A model generated the notes under the pieces. The model ran no database searches. It worked only from the letters and a program-made list of their open reading frames with translations, and was not told the origin of the DNA. The position numbers and the translations under genes are program-made. Below, piece after piece: positions 27,812 to 38,465 of a stretch of DNA of 64,000 bases; the stretch's first letter is position 1; the number at the start of each line of letters is the position of its first letter. This stretch comes from Parvibaculaceae bacterium. GTDB taxonomy: Bacteria > Pseudomonadota > Alphaproteobacteria > Parvibaculales > Parvibaculaceae. The stretch spans positions 1,798,001-1,862,000 of the forward strand of contig JAHBYJ010000001.1 of assembly GCA_019636015.1 (NCBI GenBank). The letters run 5' to 3'.

Positions 27812-29386
27812 TCAGGCGATTTCCGCCAGCAGCGAGAGCTGCCTCGTGCGTTGCTCGCCATCCCGGTCGGTAAGCGGCGTCGGATATTCGCCGGTGAAAC
27901 AATGATCGGTGAGCTGCGGGCAGTCCGCATCGCGATGGTTGAAGCCCATCGCCCGGTAGAGCCCGTCCACCGAGATGAAAGCCAGGCTGTCGACGCCGAT
28001 ATAGTCGCGCATGCCTTCAAGGTCGTAATTTGCAGCAAGCAGTTGCTCGCGCTCCGGCGTGTCGATGCCGTAGAAGTCGGGATGCGTGATCGGCGGGCTC
28101 GCAATCCGCATGTGAACTTCCTTGGCGCCCGCTTCATACATCATCTTCACGATCTTGATCGAGGTCGTGCCGCGCACCACGCTGTCATCGACAAGGATGA
28201 TGCGCTTGCCTTCCACGATGGCGCGGTTGGCGTTGTGCTTCAGCTTCACGCCGAGCTGGCGGATATGCTGCGTCGGCTCGATGAAGGTGCGGCCGACATA
28301 ATGATTGCGGATGATGCCGAGTTCGAAGGGCACGCCGGACTCGGCCGCATAGCCGATCGCCGCCGGTACGCCGGAGTCGGGCACCGGGATCACGACATCG
28401 GCCTCCACGCCTGACTCGCGTGCGAGTTCCTGGCCGAGCCGCTTGCGGACGTTATAGACGCTCTTGCCGCCGACCACGCTGTCCGGCCGCGCGAAATAGA
28501 TATATTCGAAGACGCAGGGCCGTACCGGCTGGATGGGGAAGGGGCGGAGCGACTCGATCTTGATCTCGCCATTCTCGCGTGTGCATTGCACCACTTCGCC
28601 GGGTTCCACCTCGCGCACGAATTCCGCACCGATAATGTCGAGCGCCACCGTTTCCGAACAGAAGATCGGCGCGCCCGCAAGCTTGCCGATGATGAGCGGC
28701 CGGATGCCGAGCGGGTCGCGCGCGCCGATCAGCTTCTTGTTGGTCAGCGCCACCAGCGCATAGGCGCCCTGGATCTGGCCGAGCGCATCGACGAAACGTT
28801 CCATCACGCGCGGCTTCCGGCTCCGCGCGACGAGCTGCAGGATCGTTTCCGTGTCGGAGGTCGACTGAAAGATCGCTCCGTCGCGCACCAGCTCGTTTCG
28901 CAGCGTGATTGCGTTGGTGAGGTTGCCATTATGCGCCACCGCGAATCCGCCGCCCCAGAGGTCGGCGAAGAGCGGCTGCACGTTGCGCAGGATGGTCTCG
29001 CCGGTCGTCGAATAGCGCACATGGCCGATCGCCATTTCGCCCTTCAGCCGGTCGATCATCTTGGCGGAGGAGAAGTGGTCGCCGACAAGGCCGAGCCGCC
29101 GCTCCGAATGGAAGTGCTCGCCGTCATAGGCGACGATGCCGGCCGCTTCCTGGCCGCGGTGCTGGAGGGCGTGAAGGCCGAGCGCCGTCAGCGCCGCCGC
29201 GTCCGGATGGCCGAAAATGCCGAAGACGCCGCATTCCTCGCGCAGCTTGTCGCCGTGAAGTTCATCATCTGTCAGGGAGAAGGGGGCGGCGTCCGGTTTT
29301 CGGGCGGTTTGCGGCCCGGGGGCCGTCATGGGGAGGTCGAGCTGCATCTGGTCTTGCATTCCTGAAACTCCGGAATAATCAGGCAT
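27812..29386 (-). CDS. purF: Amidophosphoribosyltransferase
   Basis: Catalyses the first step of purine synthesis, glutamine plus PRPP to phosphoribosylamine. Of 524 residues, the first 51 form a propeptide-like lead; Cys52 in EECGVFGIFGH is the N-terminal nucleophile expected after processing. The glutamine amidotransferase half is followed by the phosphoribosyltransferase half with PRPP loop IILVDDSVVRGTTS. The ATG at 29386 directly follows the cvpA stop (TAGATG) with GGGGAG close before it; an ATG at 29359 with CGGAG is an alternative. cvpA upstream is the usual partner. Confidence 0.96.
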   Translation of the reverse strand: MPDYSGVSGMQDQMQLDLPMTAPGPQTARKPDAAPFSLTDDELHGDKLREECGVFGIFGHPDAAALTALGLHALQHRGQEAAGIVAYDGEHFHSERRLGLVGDHFSSAKMIDRLKGEMAIGHVRYSTTGETILRNVQPLFADLWGGGFAVAHNGNLTNAITLRNELVRDGAIFQSTSDTETILQLVARSRKPRVMERFVDALGQIQGAYALVALTNKKLIGARDPLGIRPLIIGKLAGAPIFCSETVALDIIGAEFVREVEPGEVVQCTRENGEIKIESLRPFPIQPVRPCVFEYIYFARPDSVVGGKSVYNVRKRLGQELARESGVEADVVIPVPDSGVPAAIGYAAESGVPFELGIIRNHYVGRTFIEPTQHIRQLGVKLKHNANRAIVEGKRIILVDDSVVRGTTSIKIVKMMYEAGAKEVHMRIASPPITHPDFYGIDTPEREQLLAANYDLEGMRDYIGVDSLAFISVDGLYRAMGFNHRDADCPQLTDHCFTGEYPTPLTDRDGEQRTRQLSLLAEIA

Positions 29387-30061
29387 CTACTCCCCGGTAT
29401 TCTCGAACAGGCGGTCGAGCCCCCGTCGTTCGGACGGGTTATACCCCGCTCCATTACCTCTGTCAGCGCCCGAATCCGGCGCTGGCCGCTGGGTTTCCGC
29501 AGGCGGCGGTGCGGCTTGCTGCCGCGGTTGCCCGCCTTGGGACGGCGGGCTTGTGCGGCTTGTCGTTCCGCTTGCTGGCTGAGGCGCCAGCGAGAACAGG
29601 AACGCGGCGGTGTCCTCGACTGTCGGTCTTGTCTTGGCGTTTCGGATCCAGTCCGGCTGGTCGGCCGGGTTCGGTACGAGCCAGGCGAAGAAGAGATAGG
29701 CGACGGTCACGATCAGCAACCCGCGCGCCAGGCCGAAAATGAAGCCGAGTGTCCGGTCCAGAAGCTCCGCCCGCTCATGGAGGTCGAGGAGCCCGCCGGT
29801 CCATCGTGCGGTAAAAGCCGCCGTCAGCGCATAGCCAACGATGAATATGCCGACCGCAGCCACCGCCGCCGCGAGCCAGGACGGCGAAATCACACCTGCC
29901 AGTACAGGCGTTAGATAGGGAAACAGCCACAGCGCCGCAAGGGCACCCGCCACCCAGGCGAGAATCGACAGAACCTCGCTGGTGAAGCCCCTCAGCATCG
30001 CCAGCATGCTCGACACGAGCAGCACGCCGATCACGATGATGTCGAACAGGGTCAAAACCAC
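29387..30061 (-). CDS. cvpA: CvpA family membrane protein
   Basis: 224 residues. Four transmembrane helices in the first 125 residues and then a proline-, glutamine- and glycine-rich soluble tail. In E. coli CvpA is needed for colicin V production and envelope tolerance and is encoded just before purF, as here; the molecular role is not settled. The stop abuts the purF start. The tail (PQPASGTTSRTSPPSQGGQPRQQ) is low-complexity and probably disordered. Confidence 0.9.
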   Translation of the reverse strand: MVLTLFDIIVIGVLLVSSMLAMLRGFTSEVLSILAWVAGALAALWLFPYLTPVLAGVISPSWLAAAVAAVGIFIVGYALTAAFTARWTGGLLDLHERAELLDRTLGFIFGLARGLLIVTVAYLFFAWLVPNPADQPDWIRNAKTRPTVEDTAAFLFSLAPQPASGTTSRTSPPSQGGQPRQQAAPPPAETQRPAPDSGADRGNGAGYNPSERRGLDRLFENTGE

Positions 30062-30087
30062 TTACCCCCTTTGATTTGCGCAGCCTA

Positions 30088-31506
<1,419 letters not shown>

Positions 31507-31549
31507 GGAGTCTCTTTGCGGTTGTTCTCTGAACTTGCCAAACAGGCAA

Positions 31550-31638
31550 TGTCATCCCGGGATTTATTCCCGGGACCCATTGGCCTCGCACTTTGTGGAG
31601 GCGTGGATTGGGTCCCGGCAACGAGTGCCGGGATGACA
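31550..31638. repeat. Extragenic palindromic element with three nested hairpins
   Basis: The ends TGTCATCCCGG (31550-31560) and CCGGGATGACA (31628-31638) are inverted copies. Inside, GGGACCCA-type arms (31569-31579 and 31609-31618) pair, and each end can fold on itself (TCCCGGGA-TTTA-TTCCCGGGA on the left, TCCCGG/GCCGGGA on the right). The whole can form a cruciform about 89 bases long. It looks like a dispersed intergenic repeat common in alphaproteobacteria; it has no coding capacity. Confidence 0.75.
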
Positions 31639-31666
31639 CCTCTATTTTTTGCGGGCGTTGCGCCCC

Positions 31667-32440
31667 TTACGGCTTCAACACTTCCATCTGGATCGGCCCC
31701 TCTGCGCGCCCGTGAATGAACTGGTCGACGTAATCGTTGCCGCTATTGTCCACTTCCGCGCGCGTGCCCGACCAGATGATCTTGCCCTTGTAGATCATGG
31801 CGACGCGGTCGGCGATCTTGCGCACGCTCGCCATGTCATGCGTGATCGAGAGCGTCGTCGCGCCGAGATCCTTCACGCTGTCCACGATGAGATCGTTGAT
31901 GACGTCGGCCATGATCGGATCGAGGCCCGTCGTCGGTTCGTCGAAGAAGATGATCTCGGGCTCAGTCGCAATGGCGCGGGCAAGGCCGACGCGCTTCTGC
32001 ATGCCGCCCGAAAGCTCTGCCGGATAAAGCTCGCCCACTTCCGCGCCGAGCCCGACCTTGGCGAGCTTTTCGACGGCGATGTCCTTCGCCTTTTTCCGCG
32101 GCATCTTGCGGCCCTGAATGAGGCCGAAGGCGACATTCTCCCAGACGGGCAGGCTGTCGAACAGCGCCGCGCCCTGGAACAGCATGCCGAACTTGCGCAA
32201 GGTCTTCTCGCGCTCGCCCGAATCCATCTTGAGCACATTCTTGCCGTCGACGAAGATTTCGCCGCTGTCCGGCCGGATGATGCCGAGCACGCATTTGATC
32301 ATCACCGACTTGCCGGTGCCCGACCCGCCGATCACGACGAGGGACTCGCCCTTCGGCACGGTCAGATTGATGCCATCCAGCACGACCTTCTTGCCGAAGC
32401 GCTTGTGAACGTTCCTGAGTTCGATCTTTGCGTCGCTCAT
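31667..32440 (-). CDS. MlaF-like ABC transporter ATPase
   Basis: 257 residues of an ABC ATPase: Walker A GGSGTGKS (38-45), Q-loop FQGAALFD, signature LSGGMQKR, Walker B IIFFDEPTTGLDP, and switch His in SITHD. The combination QGAALFDSLPVWENV and GGMQKRVGLARAIA identifies the phospholipid/toluene-tolerance branch (MlaF/Ttg2A), which drives lipid exchange between inner and outer membranes. The ATG has GAGGACG upstream. Its upstream partner is the MlaE permease, ending nine bases before. No MlaD, MlaB or MlaC is adjacent. Confidence 0.92.
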   Translation of the reverse strand: MSDAKIELRNVHKRFGKKVVLDGINLTVPKGESLVVIGGSGTGKSVMIKCVLGIIRPDSGEIFVDGKNVLKMDSGEREKTLRKFGMLFQGAALFDSLPVWENVAFGLIQGRKMPRKKAKDIAVEKLAKVGLGAEVGELYPAELSGGMQKRVGLARAIATEPEIIFFDEPTTGLDPIMADVINDLIVDSVKDLGATTLSITHDMASVRKIADRVAMIYKGKIIWSGTRAEVDNSGNDYVDQFIHGRAEGPIQMEVLKP

Positions 32441-32448
32441 GTCCGTCC

Positions 32449-33222
32449 TCAATTCGCAAACAGCAGCGACGTCATGACGTAGTTCGCTGCAAGGATCAGG
32501 ATCGAGGCCGTCACGACCGCGTTCGTCGTCGCGCGGCCCACGCCCTGCGCGCCGCCCTTCGAGTTGAAGCCGTGAAAGCAGCCCATGACGGCAATGATGA
32601 AGCCGAACACGCCGGCCTTGATGAGGCCGGACATCACGTCGTCGAACTTGAGAAAGTCCACCGTGTTCTTGACATAGATGCCGGCGTTGAAGTCGAGCGC
32701 CTGCGTGCCCACTACGAAGCCGCCCATGACGCCGATGATGTCGGCGATGAAGACGAGGGCAGGGAGCGTGATCACCGCCGCGACGACGCGCGGTACCACG
32801 AGATACTTGTAGGGATTCGTCGAGAGCGTGGTCAGCGCGTCGATCTGCTCGGTCACGCGCATGGTGCCGAGCTCAGCGGCGATCGCAGCCGAAACGCGAC
32901 CTGCCACCATCAGCCCGCCAAGCACGGGACCGAGTTCTCGCGTAATGCCGAGTGCGACGATCGTTGCCACGATCGCTTCCGAATTGAGCGAATTGCCGCC
33001 GTAATAGATTTGCAGCGCCAGCGCGCCGCCGGTGAAGAACGCCGTGAGCGCCACCACCGGCAGCGAGAAATAGCCAATCCGGAGCATCTGCTGTGCGATC
33101 AGCCGCCAGAAGAAAGGCGGCCGGAGGATATGACTGACAGCGGCCCACGTGAAACGCGACAGCGCGCCGATTTCGGCGAGCGTGGCTAGCACCACCCGCC
33201 CGATGATCGCAAATACGTTCAC
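32449..33222 (-). CDS. MlaE-like ABC transporter permease
   Basis: 257 residues with five to six helices and the MlaE signature region GITRELGPVLGGLMVAGRVSAAIAAELGTMRVTEQIDAL. It forms the membrane part of the retrograde phospholipid transporter. The start overlaps the alr stop by four bases (ATGA), so alr-mlaE-mlaF forms a tight operon. The N-terminal part (about 1-45) is the amphipathic extension common in this family. Confidence 0.92.
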   Translation of the reverse strand: MNVFAIIGRVVLATLAEIGALSRFTWAAVSHILRPPFFWRLIAQQMLRIGYFSLPVVALTAFFTGGALALQIYYGGNSLNSEAIVATIVALGITRELGPVLGGLMVAGRVSAAIAAELGTMRVTEQIDALTTLSTNPYKYLVVPRVVAAVITLPALVFIADIIGVMGGFVVGTQALDFNAGIYVKNTVDFLKFDDVMSGLIKAGVFGFIIAVMGCFHGFNSKGGAQGVGRATTNAVVTASILILAANYVMTSLLFAN

Positions 33223-34379
33223 GCCTCGCCCCCGTTCTCCGCCGCGTTCTCTTTGCCGTCTTCGATGTATCGCCGCATATATCTCGCGCCCAATGCCGTC
33301 AGAATTTCATAGCCGAGCGTGCCGGCCCGAAGCCCCACCTCGTCCACGCTGATATGCGGGCCGATAAGCTCCGCCATGTCGCCGCGCTTCACGGCGCCTT
33401 CCGGCAGGTCGCTCACATCGGCCATCGCCATGTCCATCGAGACGCGGCCCGCCACGGGCGCCATCCCGCCCCCAATGTAGACGCGTCCGCCCGATTCGCC
33501 CCCCGAAATACCCCCGGAAGTATCCGAAGAGAGGGAGCGAAAAAACCCGTCCGCATAGCCGGCGGCCAGCACGGCGATCCGCGCCTTTCGCGCCGCCTTC
33601 CATGTCGCACCGTAGCCCACGCTGTCGCCCGGCGCGACCTCGCGCACGGCGAGCACCCGTGCCTGTGCGGTCACCACGGGGCGGAAGGGGTGGGACCGCC
33701 CCGTGAAGGGGTTGCCCCCATAAAGGCTCACCCCGGGCCGCACCATGTCGAAATGGTAGTCGGGCCCGAGAAATATGCCGCCGGAATTGGCGAGGCTCGC
33801 CTTCGCCTTCGGAAAATGAGGCTGAAGCCGCGCGAGGAGCGCCCTGAAGCGGTGAAGCTGCTCGCCATTGCGCGGATGCGCCGCCTCGTCCGAACAGGCG
33901 AGATGGCTGAGGATCATCGAAATCTCGACCCCCGCCGTGAGCGACGGGTCCTGCGCCAGCGCCTCGGCCTCCGCCTCGCCCATGCCGAGCCGATTCATGC
34001 CCGTGTCGAAATGGAGGGCGGCGGGGAAGGGGGCACCGGCCGCCTGCCATTCGGCGAGTTCGGCGAGCGAGGCGAGCACGGGTCGGAGCGCTGCTTGGGC
34101 GAGAAGAGCCGCCGCGCCGGGGAAAAGCCCGTTCAGCACATAAATATCGGCCTGCGGCAGCAGGGCCCGCAGGCTCGCCCCCTCTCTGGCATCCGCCACG
34201 AAGAAGGTCCGGCAGCCCTCGGCCGCCAGCCGCCGCGCCACCGGCCCCATGCCGAGCCCATAGGCATCGGCCTTCACCACGGCGGAAACTTCGGCCCCGG
34301 CCGCCTCGCGCCGGATCAGCGCGTAATTCGCCGCCACCGCGCCGAGGTCCACGGTGAGAATGCCCCCAGCCGCCGCCAT
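33219..34379 (-). CDS. alr: Alanine racemase
   Basis: Makes D-alanine for peptidoglycan. 386 residues: PLP lysine Lys36 in VVKADAYGLG, second-base tyrosine in SVGYGATWK near 253, and the C-terminal domain that completes the dimer active site (SMDMAMADVSDLPEG). Length matches the family. It leads the alr-mlaE-mlaF operon and is divergent from the 7TM histidine kinase. Confidence 0.95.
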   Translation of the reverse strand: MAAAGGILTVDLGAVAANYALIRREAAGAEVSAVVKADAYGLGMGPVARRLAAEGCRTFFVADAREGASLRALLPQADIYVLNGLFPGAAALLAQAALRPVLASLAELAEWQAAGAPFPAALHFDTGMNRLGMGEAEAEALAQDPSLTAGVEISMILSHLACSDEAAHPRNGEQLHRFRALLARLQPHFPKAKASLANSGGIFLGPDYHFDMVRPGVSLYGGNPFTGRSHPFRPVVTAQARVLAVREVAPGDSVGYGATWKAARKARIAVLAAGYADGFFRSLSSDTSGGISGGESGGRVYIGGGMAPVAGRVSMDMAMADVSDLPEGAVKRGDMAELIGPHISVDEVGLRAGTLGYEILTALGARYMRRYIEDGKENAAENGGEA

Positions 34380-34564
34380 GTCTGAAACGCTATGGATGAT
34401 GGTGCTCGCTTGTGAATCTGAGAGGAACGGCCGCGATCATAGCGGATCGCGCCGCAGGGGAAACCGCATTGCGATTTTCATGGTTAACCCCCGTCTGCGC
34501 CGCCAGCTAGAGAACTCCTTAAGAGTTTTTTCCCATATTTGAAGAAGGACGGGAGAAAACCGGG

Positions 34565-36670
34565 ATGTTCGGTTCATTGCGGGGATATGTGAGGGTCAGG
34601 CATCTTGCCGCCTTGCTTCTGACCGCTGCGGCCATGGCCGTGGCGGGCCCCGCTGTGTCGCGCGATGCGGGCCGGGGCGCGGTCTCGGTCGAATTTGCGA
34701 ACACGGGCAGTCTCTCCCTCGCAAATGGCTGGATGGTCTATCGCGGCGCCATCATGCCGCCGTCGGATTTCGCGTCCGCCTGCGACACCCCCCCCGGCGC
34801 CCCGCAGCCGGAGCGCATTTCCCTTCCCGATATATGGGGCCCTGCGCTCACTACCGATGTGACGACCGGCCATGGCGCCGCCACCTATTGCCTCGATCTC
34901 GCCCTGCCGCATACGTCGCAGTTCCTCGCGCTGTCGATGGGCACCACGCGTTCGATCTATGCCATCTACGCGGTAACCTCCGGCCCCGATGGCGTGCAGA
35001 CGCGGCTCCTCCATCAGAACGGCGACCCGGCGGAGGCTGCAAGCCTCACCGCCGTGAACCCGACGGCATCCGTCATCGCCCTGCCGCATGACATGCGGAG
35101 CTTCCGCCTCGTCGTGCAACTCGCCAATTACGTCCACAAGCAGGGCGGCATCGTGGATGTCCCCTCCGTCGGATATCTGCAGGAAATGGATTCGATGCAG
35201 CGCCGCGCAAGCGCGCTGCCCACGGCCCTGGCGATGGTTCTCTTCCTCGTCGCCATCGCCGCCATCGTCGTCGGCCGCTCCACCGATCATCCGGGCGGCC
35301 ACATCATCTTCGCCGCACTCTCCGCCGCCTCGGCGCTCCGCGTCTTCCTCGTCAGCAATCTCATCTGGGACTACCTGCCGAATTTTCCGGAGGCCCGGAA
35401 ATACGATCTCGAATATTTCTCTCTCTTCCTCATCGCGCCTGCCTATTACGCCTTCATCTGTTACCTTTTCCGCGATGGCCGGGTGCTCTGGATCGACAAG
35501 CTGATCTATGCGGTCTCCGCGGCCTTTTGCGCCTTTGCGCTTTTCGCCGCTCCATTCATGGCGCCCGGCACGATCACGCTGCTGCGCGAGCCCTTCCAGA
35601 TTCTCTGGGCCCTGATCGCCCTTTCGGTCGGCGGCACAATTCTCCGCGCGCTCATTGTCGAAAACGCACCGCGACGCGACGCGCTTGCCGTGCTCCTCGC
35701 AGGACTCGCCTATATCACCTATGAACTCCTTTCGAGCATGAAGATAATCGGCTCCTCGATGGAGCTGTCGAACCTGCTGGTCGTCTTTGTCACCACGCTC
35801 CATATCCGCGCCTTCGTGCTGAACTACCGGCGCGTCGAAAGCGAGCGCAATGCGCTCCACCGCAATCTTGTCGAAAGCCACGAGGCTCTGGAAGCGCGCG
35901 CCGCCGAACTTTCCCGTGCGCTGCTTCTTGCCGAGCAGGCCTCGCAGGCGAAGTCCGAATTCCTCGCCACCATGAGCCATGAGCTGCGTACGCCGCTCAA
36001 TGCGATCATCGGTTTCTCGGAAACCATGAAGCTTGAAATGTTCGGGCCCCTGGGCCACGGCAAATATGCGGACTACGCGAAGGACATCAACGAGAGCGGC
36101 GCGCATCTTCTCGATCTCGTCAGCGACATTCTCGACATCTCCCGTGTTGAGTCCGGTACCGACGCGCTCAACGAGGGTGAAGTTCGCATCGAGTGCGTCG
36201 CGCAGCAGGTGCTCGATACGATGCGCCAGAAGGCGGAGCGGGCAGGCGTCGCTTGCCGCGTCGAGGCGCCGGCTCTGCTTCCGCCGGTCATGGCGGACGA
36301 ACGCAAGCTGCGCCAGATCCTGACCAATCTTGTCGGCAACGCTATCAAGTTCAATGTCGAGGGGGGCTCCGTCGCGGTGTGCCTCGCTGCCGGGCCGGAC
36401 GGCTATGCCATCTCCGTCGCGGACACGGGCATAGGCATCGCGCGGGAGGATATTCCAAAGGCGCTGTCGCGCTTCGGCCAGCTTGAGGATCAGTTCAGCC
36501 GCAAATATGAAGGCCTCGGCCTCGGCCTGCCCATCGTCCAGGCCCTCACCGCACAACATGGCGGCCGCTTCGGCATCGCCAGCGAACCCGGCCGCGGCAC
36601 CACGGTCACCATCACATTGCCGCCGGAGCGCTGCATTGCCGAGGAAACTTTGCGTGTGAGCGCAGGCTGA
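34565..36670 (+). CDS. 7TM histidine kinase (DISM-type sensor)
   Basis: 701 residues. A signal peptide is followed by a periplasmic beta-rich sensor region (about 35-205, 7TMR-DISM extracellular type), seven transmembrane helices (about 215-415), a coiled-coil linker and a kinase core. The phosphoacceptor His472 lies in MSHELRTPLNAIIGFSE; the ATPase has NLVGNAIKFN, DTGIGI and GLGLGLPIV. No receiver domain is attached and no response regulator is adjacent, so the partner is elsewhere. A GAAGGACGGGAG stretch precedes the ATG. DISM sensors often detect carbohydrate-like ligands. Confidence 0.9.
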   Translation: MFGSLRGYVRVRHLAALLLTAAAMAVAGPAVSRDAGRGAVSVEFANTGSLSLANGWMVYRGAIMPPSDFASACDTPPGAPQPERISLPDIWGPALTTDVTTGHGAATYCLDLALPHTSQFLALSMGTTRSIYAIYAVTSGPDGVQTRLLHQNGDPAEAASLTAVNPTASVIALPHDMRSFRLVVQLANYVHKQGGIVDVPSVGYLQEMDSMQRRASALPTALAMVLFLVAIAAIVVGRSTDHPGGHIIFAALSAASALRVFLVSNLIWDYLPNFPEARKYDLEYFSLFLIAPAYYAFICYLFRDGRVLWIDKLIYAVSAAFCAFALFAAPFMAPGTITLLREPFQILWALIALSVGGTILRALIVENAPRRDALAVLLAGLAYITYELLSSMKIIGSSMELSNLLVVFVTTLHIRAFVLNYRRVESERNALHRNLVESHEALEARAAELSRALLLAEQASQAKSEFLATMSHELRTPLNAIIGFSETMKLEMFGPLGHGKYADYAKDINESGAHLLDLVSDILDISRVESGTDALNEGEVRIECVAQQVLDTMRQKAERAGVACRVEAPALLPPVMADERKLRQILTNLVGNAIKFNVEGGSVAVCLAAGPDGYAISVADTGIGIAREDIPKALSRFGQLEDQFSRKYEGLGLGLPIVQALTAQHGGRFGIASEPGRGTTVTITLPPERCIAEETLRVSAG

Positions 36671-36713
36671 CGACGGGAGGCGCTTGCCCCCAATTTTCAA
36701 CGCCCGCAGCGCT

Positions 36714-38201
36714 TCACTCAAACTCTCCCGTATGAATCTGATCGAGATCCGAGAACCGCGTCACATCCGCCTGGAACTGAAGTTTCACCGTGCCGGTCGG
36801 ACCGTGGCGCTGCTTGCCGATGATGCATTCGGCAAGACCGTGCACACGTTCCATTTCCTCCTGCCACTGAAGATGCTCGGGCGTCCCCTCCGTCGGCTCG
36901 CGCCGCGAGACGTAATATTCCTCGCGGAACACGAACATGACGACGTCGGCATCCTGCTCGATCGAGCCGGATTCGCGCAGGTCCGACAGCTGGGGCCGCT
37001 TGTCGTCGCGGCTTTCCACCTGGCGCGAAAGCTGCGACAGGGCGAGGATCGGTACATTGAGTTCCTTGGCGAGCGCCTTGAGACCGGTTGTGATCTGCGT
37101 CACTTCCTGCACGCGGTTGTCGCCCGTCTTGCCGCTGCCGGCGAGAAGCTGCAGATAGTCGATCACCAGAAGCCCGAGGCCGCGCTGGCGCTTCAGCCGC
37201 CGGGCGCGCGCCGCCAGTGTGCCGATGGTGAGACCGCCCGTGTCGTCGATATAGAGCGGGATGCTCTGCAGCTCGCGCGAGGCGTCCACAAGCTGGTGAA
37301 ATTCGTCTTCATGGATATTGCCGCGGCGGATGCGCTCCGACGGCACGCCCGATTGCTCGGCGAGGAGGCGCGTCGCGAGCTGTTCCGCCGACATTTCGAG
37401 CGAGAAGAAGCCGACAATGGCGCCGTCCTTCGTCTCGACCGTTCCGTCCGCGTGGTGCTCCGCCTTGTAGGCCTTCGCCGCCGAGAAGGCGATGTTGGTC
37501 GCCAGCGCCGTCTTGCCCATGGAGGGGCGGCCCGCAAGGATGATGAGGTCGGAAGGCTGCAAGCCGCCAAGCTTGTGGTCGAGATCGCGAAGTCCCGACG
37601 AGATGCCGGAAAGCCCGCCATCGCGCTTGTAGGCTTCCGCCGCCATGTCGATGGCGACCTTCAGCGACTCGTGGAAGCTCTGGAAACCGCCCTCATATTT
37701 GCCGCTTTCGGCGAGCTGGTAGAGCGCCTGTTCCGCATCGAGGATCTGCTGCCCCGGCGTGTCGTCGATAGGCGCATCGAAGGCGCGGTTGTGAATATCG
37801 GTGCCGACATTGATGAGCTCGCGGCGGATCGCGAGGTCATAGATCGTCCGCCCGTATTCTTCCGTGTTGATGATCGTCGTCGCCGCGCCCGCGAGCCGCG
37901 CGAGATAGGCAGGCCCGCCGATTTCGGCCAGCGCCGCGTCCCGCTCGAAATAGTTTTTCAGCGTCACGGGCGAGGCGAGGTGGCCCTGCGTGATGAGTTT
38001 TGCGGACGCCTCGTAAATTCGTCCGTGTACGGCATCGAAGAAATGCTGCGGCTCCAGAAAGCTCGCCACCCGGTCGTGGGACTCGTTGTTGACGAGGATC
38101 GCGCCGAGCAGCGCCTGCTCCGCATCGATATTGTGCGGCGGCACCCGGTAGGCATGTCCGGTTTCGTCGTTCGGCGAATAGGCGTGTTGTGCGTTTTCCA
38201 T
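36714..38201 (-). CDS. dnaB: Replicative DNA helicase
   Basis: 495 residues. An N-terminal primase-binding domain (PHNIDAEQALLGAILVNNESHD), and a RecA-like helicase with Walker A AGRPSMGKTALAT near 218-230, the Walker B run LLVIDYLQLL and the conserved SQLSRQVESRDDKRPQLSDLRESGSIEQDAD. DnaB unwinds DNA at the replication fork. The loop around KAYKAEHHADGTVETKDGAI is an insertion compared with E. coli and is common in alphaproteobacteria. No intein is present. Its upstream region carries several DnaA-box-like sites. Confidence 0.96.
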   Translation of the reverse strand: MENAQHAYSPNDETGHAYRVPPHNIDAEQALLGAILVNNESHDRVASFLEPQHFFDAVHGRIYEASAKLITQGHLASPVTLKNYFERDAALAEIGGPAYLARLAGAATTIINTEEYGRTIYDLAIRRELINVGTDIHNRAFDAPIDDTPGQQILDAEQALYQLAESGKYEGGFQSFHESLKVAIDMAAEAYKRDGGLSGISSGLRDLDHKLGGLQPSDLIILAGRPSMGKTALATNIAFSAAKAYKAEHHADGTVETKDGAIVGFFSLEMSAEQLATRLLAEQSGVPSERIRRGNIHEDEFHQLVDASRELQSIPLYIDDTGGLTIGTLAARARRLKRQRGLGLLVIDYLQLLAGSGKTGDNRVQEVTQITTGLKALAKELNVPILALSQLSRQVESRDDKRPQLSDLRESGSIEQDADVVMFVFREEYYVSRREPTEGTPEHLQWQEEMERVHGLAECIIGKQRHGPTGTVKLQFQADVTRFSDLDQIHTGEFE

Positions 38202-38229
38202 GGGTCTGTTCTAGCGAAGCCGCGAAGAT

Positions 38230-38413
38230 TTATCCGCCTCTAACGCAGCGCAAATCGGCTTATCCCCGGCAAACTTCTCCCGCCCTGTGCATAAATGGGA
38301 AGAATTACGCCAAGCCATTGAGGCTGTTGGAGATTTCGCGGGTAGAGCCTGTGGATGAGTGCAATTTTAGCCTGAGTCGCGCGGTGCAGGGGAGGGCCCC
38401 CATTTTATCCACG
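38230..38413. promoter_or_regulatory. Cluster of DnaA-box-like sites upstream of dnaB
   Basis: Within the 264-base spacer there are TTATGCACA (minus, 38286-38294, exact match to TTATNCACA), TTATCCACG (plus, 38405-38413, one mismatch), TCATCCACA (minus, 38350-38358, one mismatch), and weaker TTATCCCCG (38260-38268) and TTATCCGCC (38230-38238). A role in DnaA-controlled expression of dnaB is plausible but unproven. Confidence 0.45.
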
Positions 38414-38465
38414 CGCACACAGGCCTATGCTTCACTTTCCGGAATCATCCTGGGGGGAGAAACCA

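Noticed and set aside
34574..36721. 715-codon minus-strand open frame
   Set aside because: It mirrors the 7TM kinase gene, has a basic, low-complexity product and no motif; long shadows are common in GC-rich coding DNA.
36684..38243. 519-codon plus-strand open frame over dnaB
   Set aside because: Antisense to the clear dnaB helicase; arginine-rich with no domain.
38202..38465. Chromosomal replication origin
   Set aside because: DnaA-like boxes are few, there is no AT-rich unwinding region, and no origin-linked genes such as hemE or parAB nearby.
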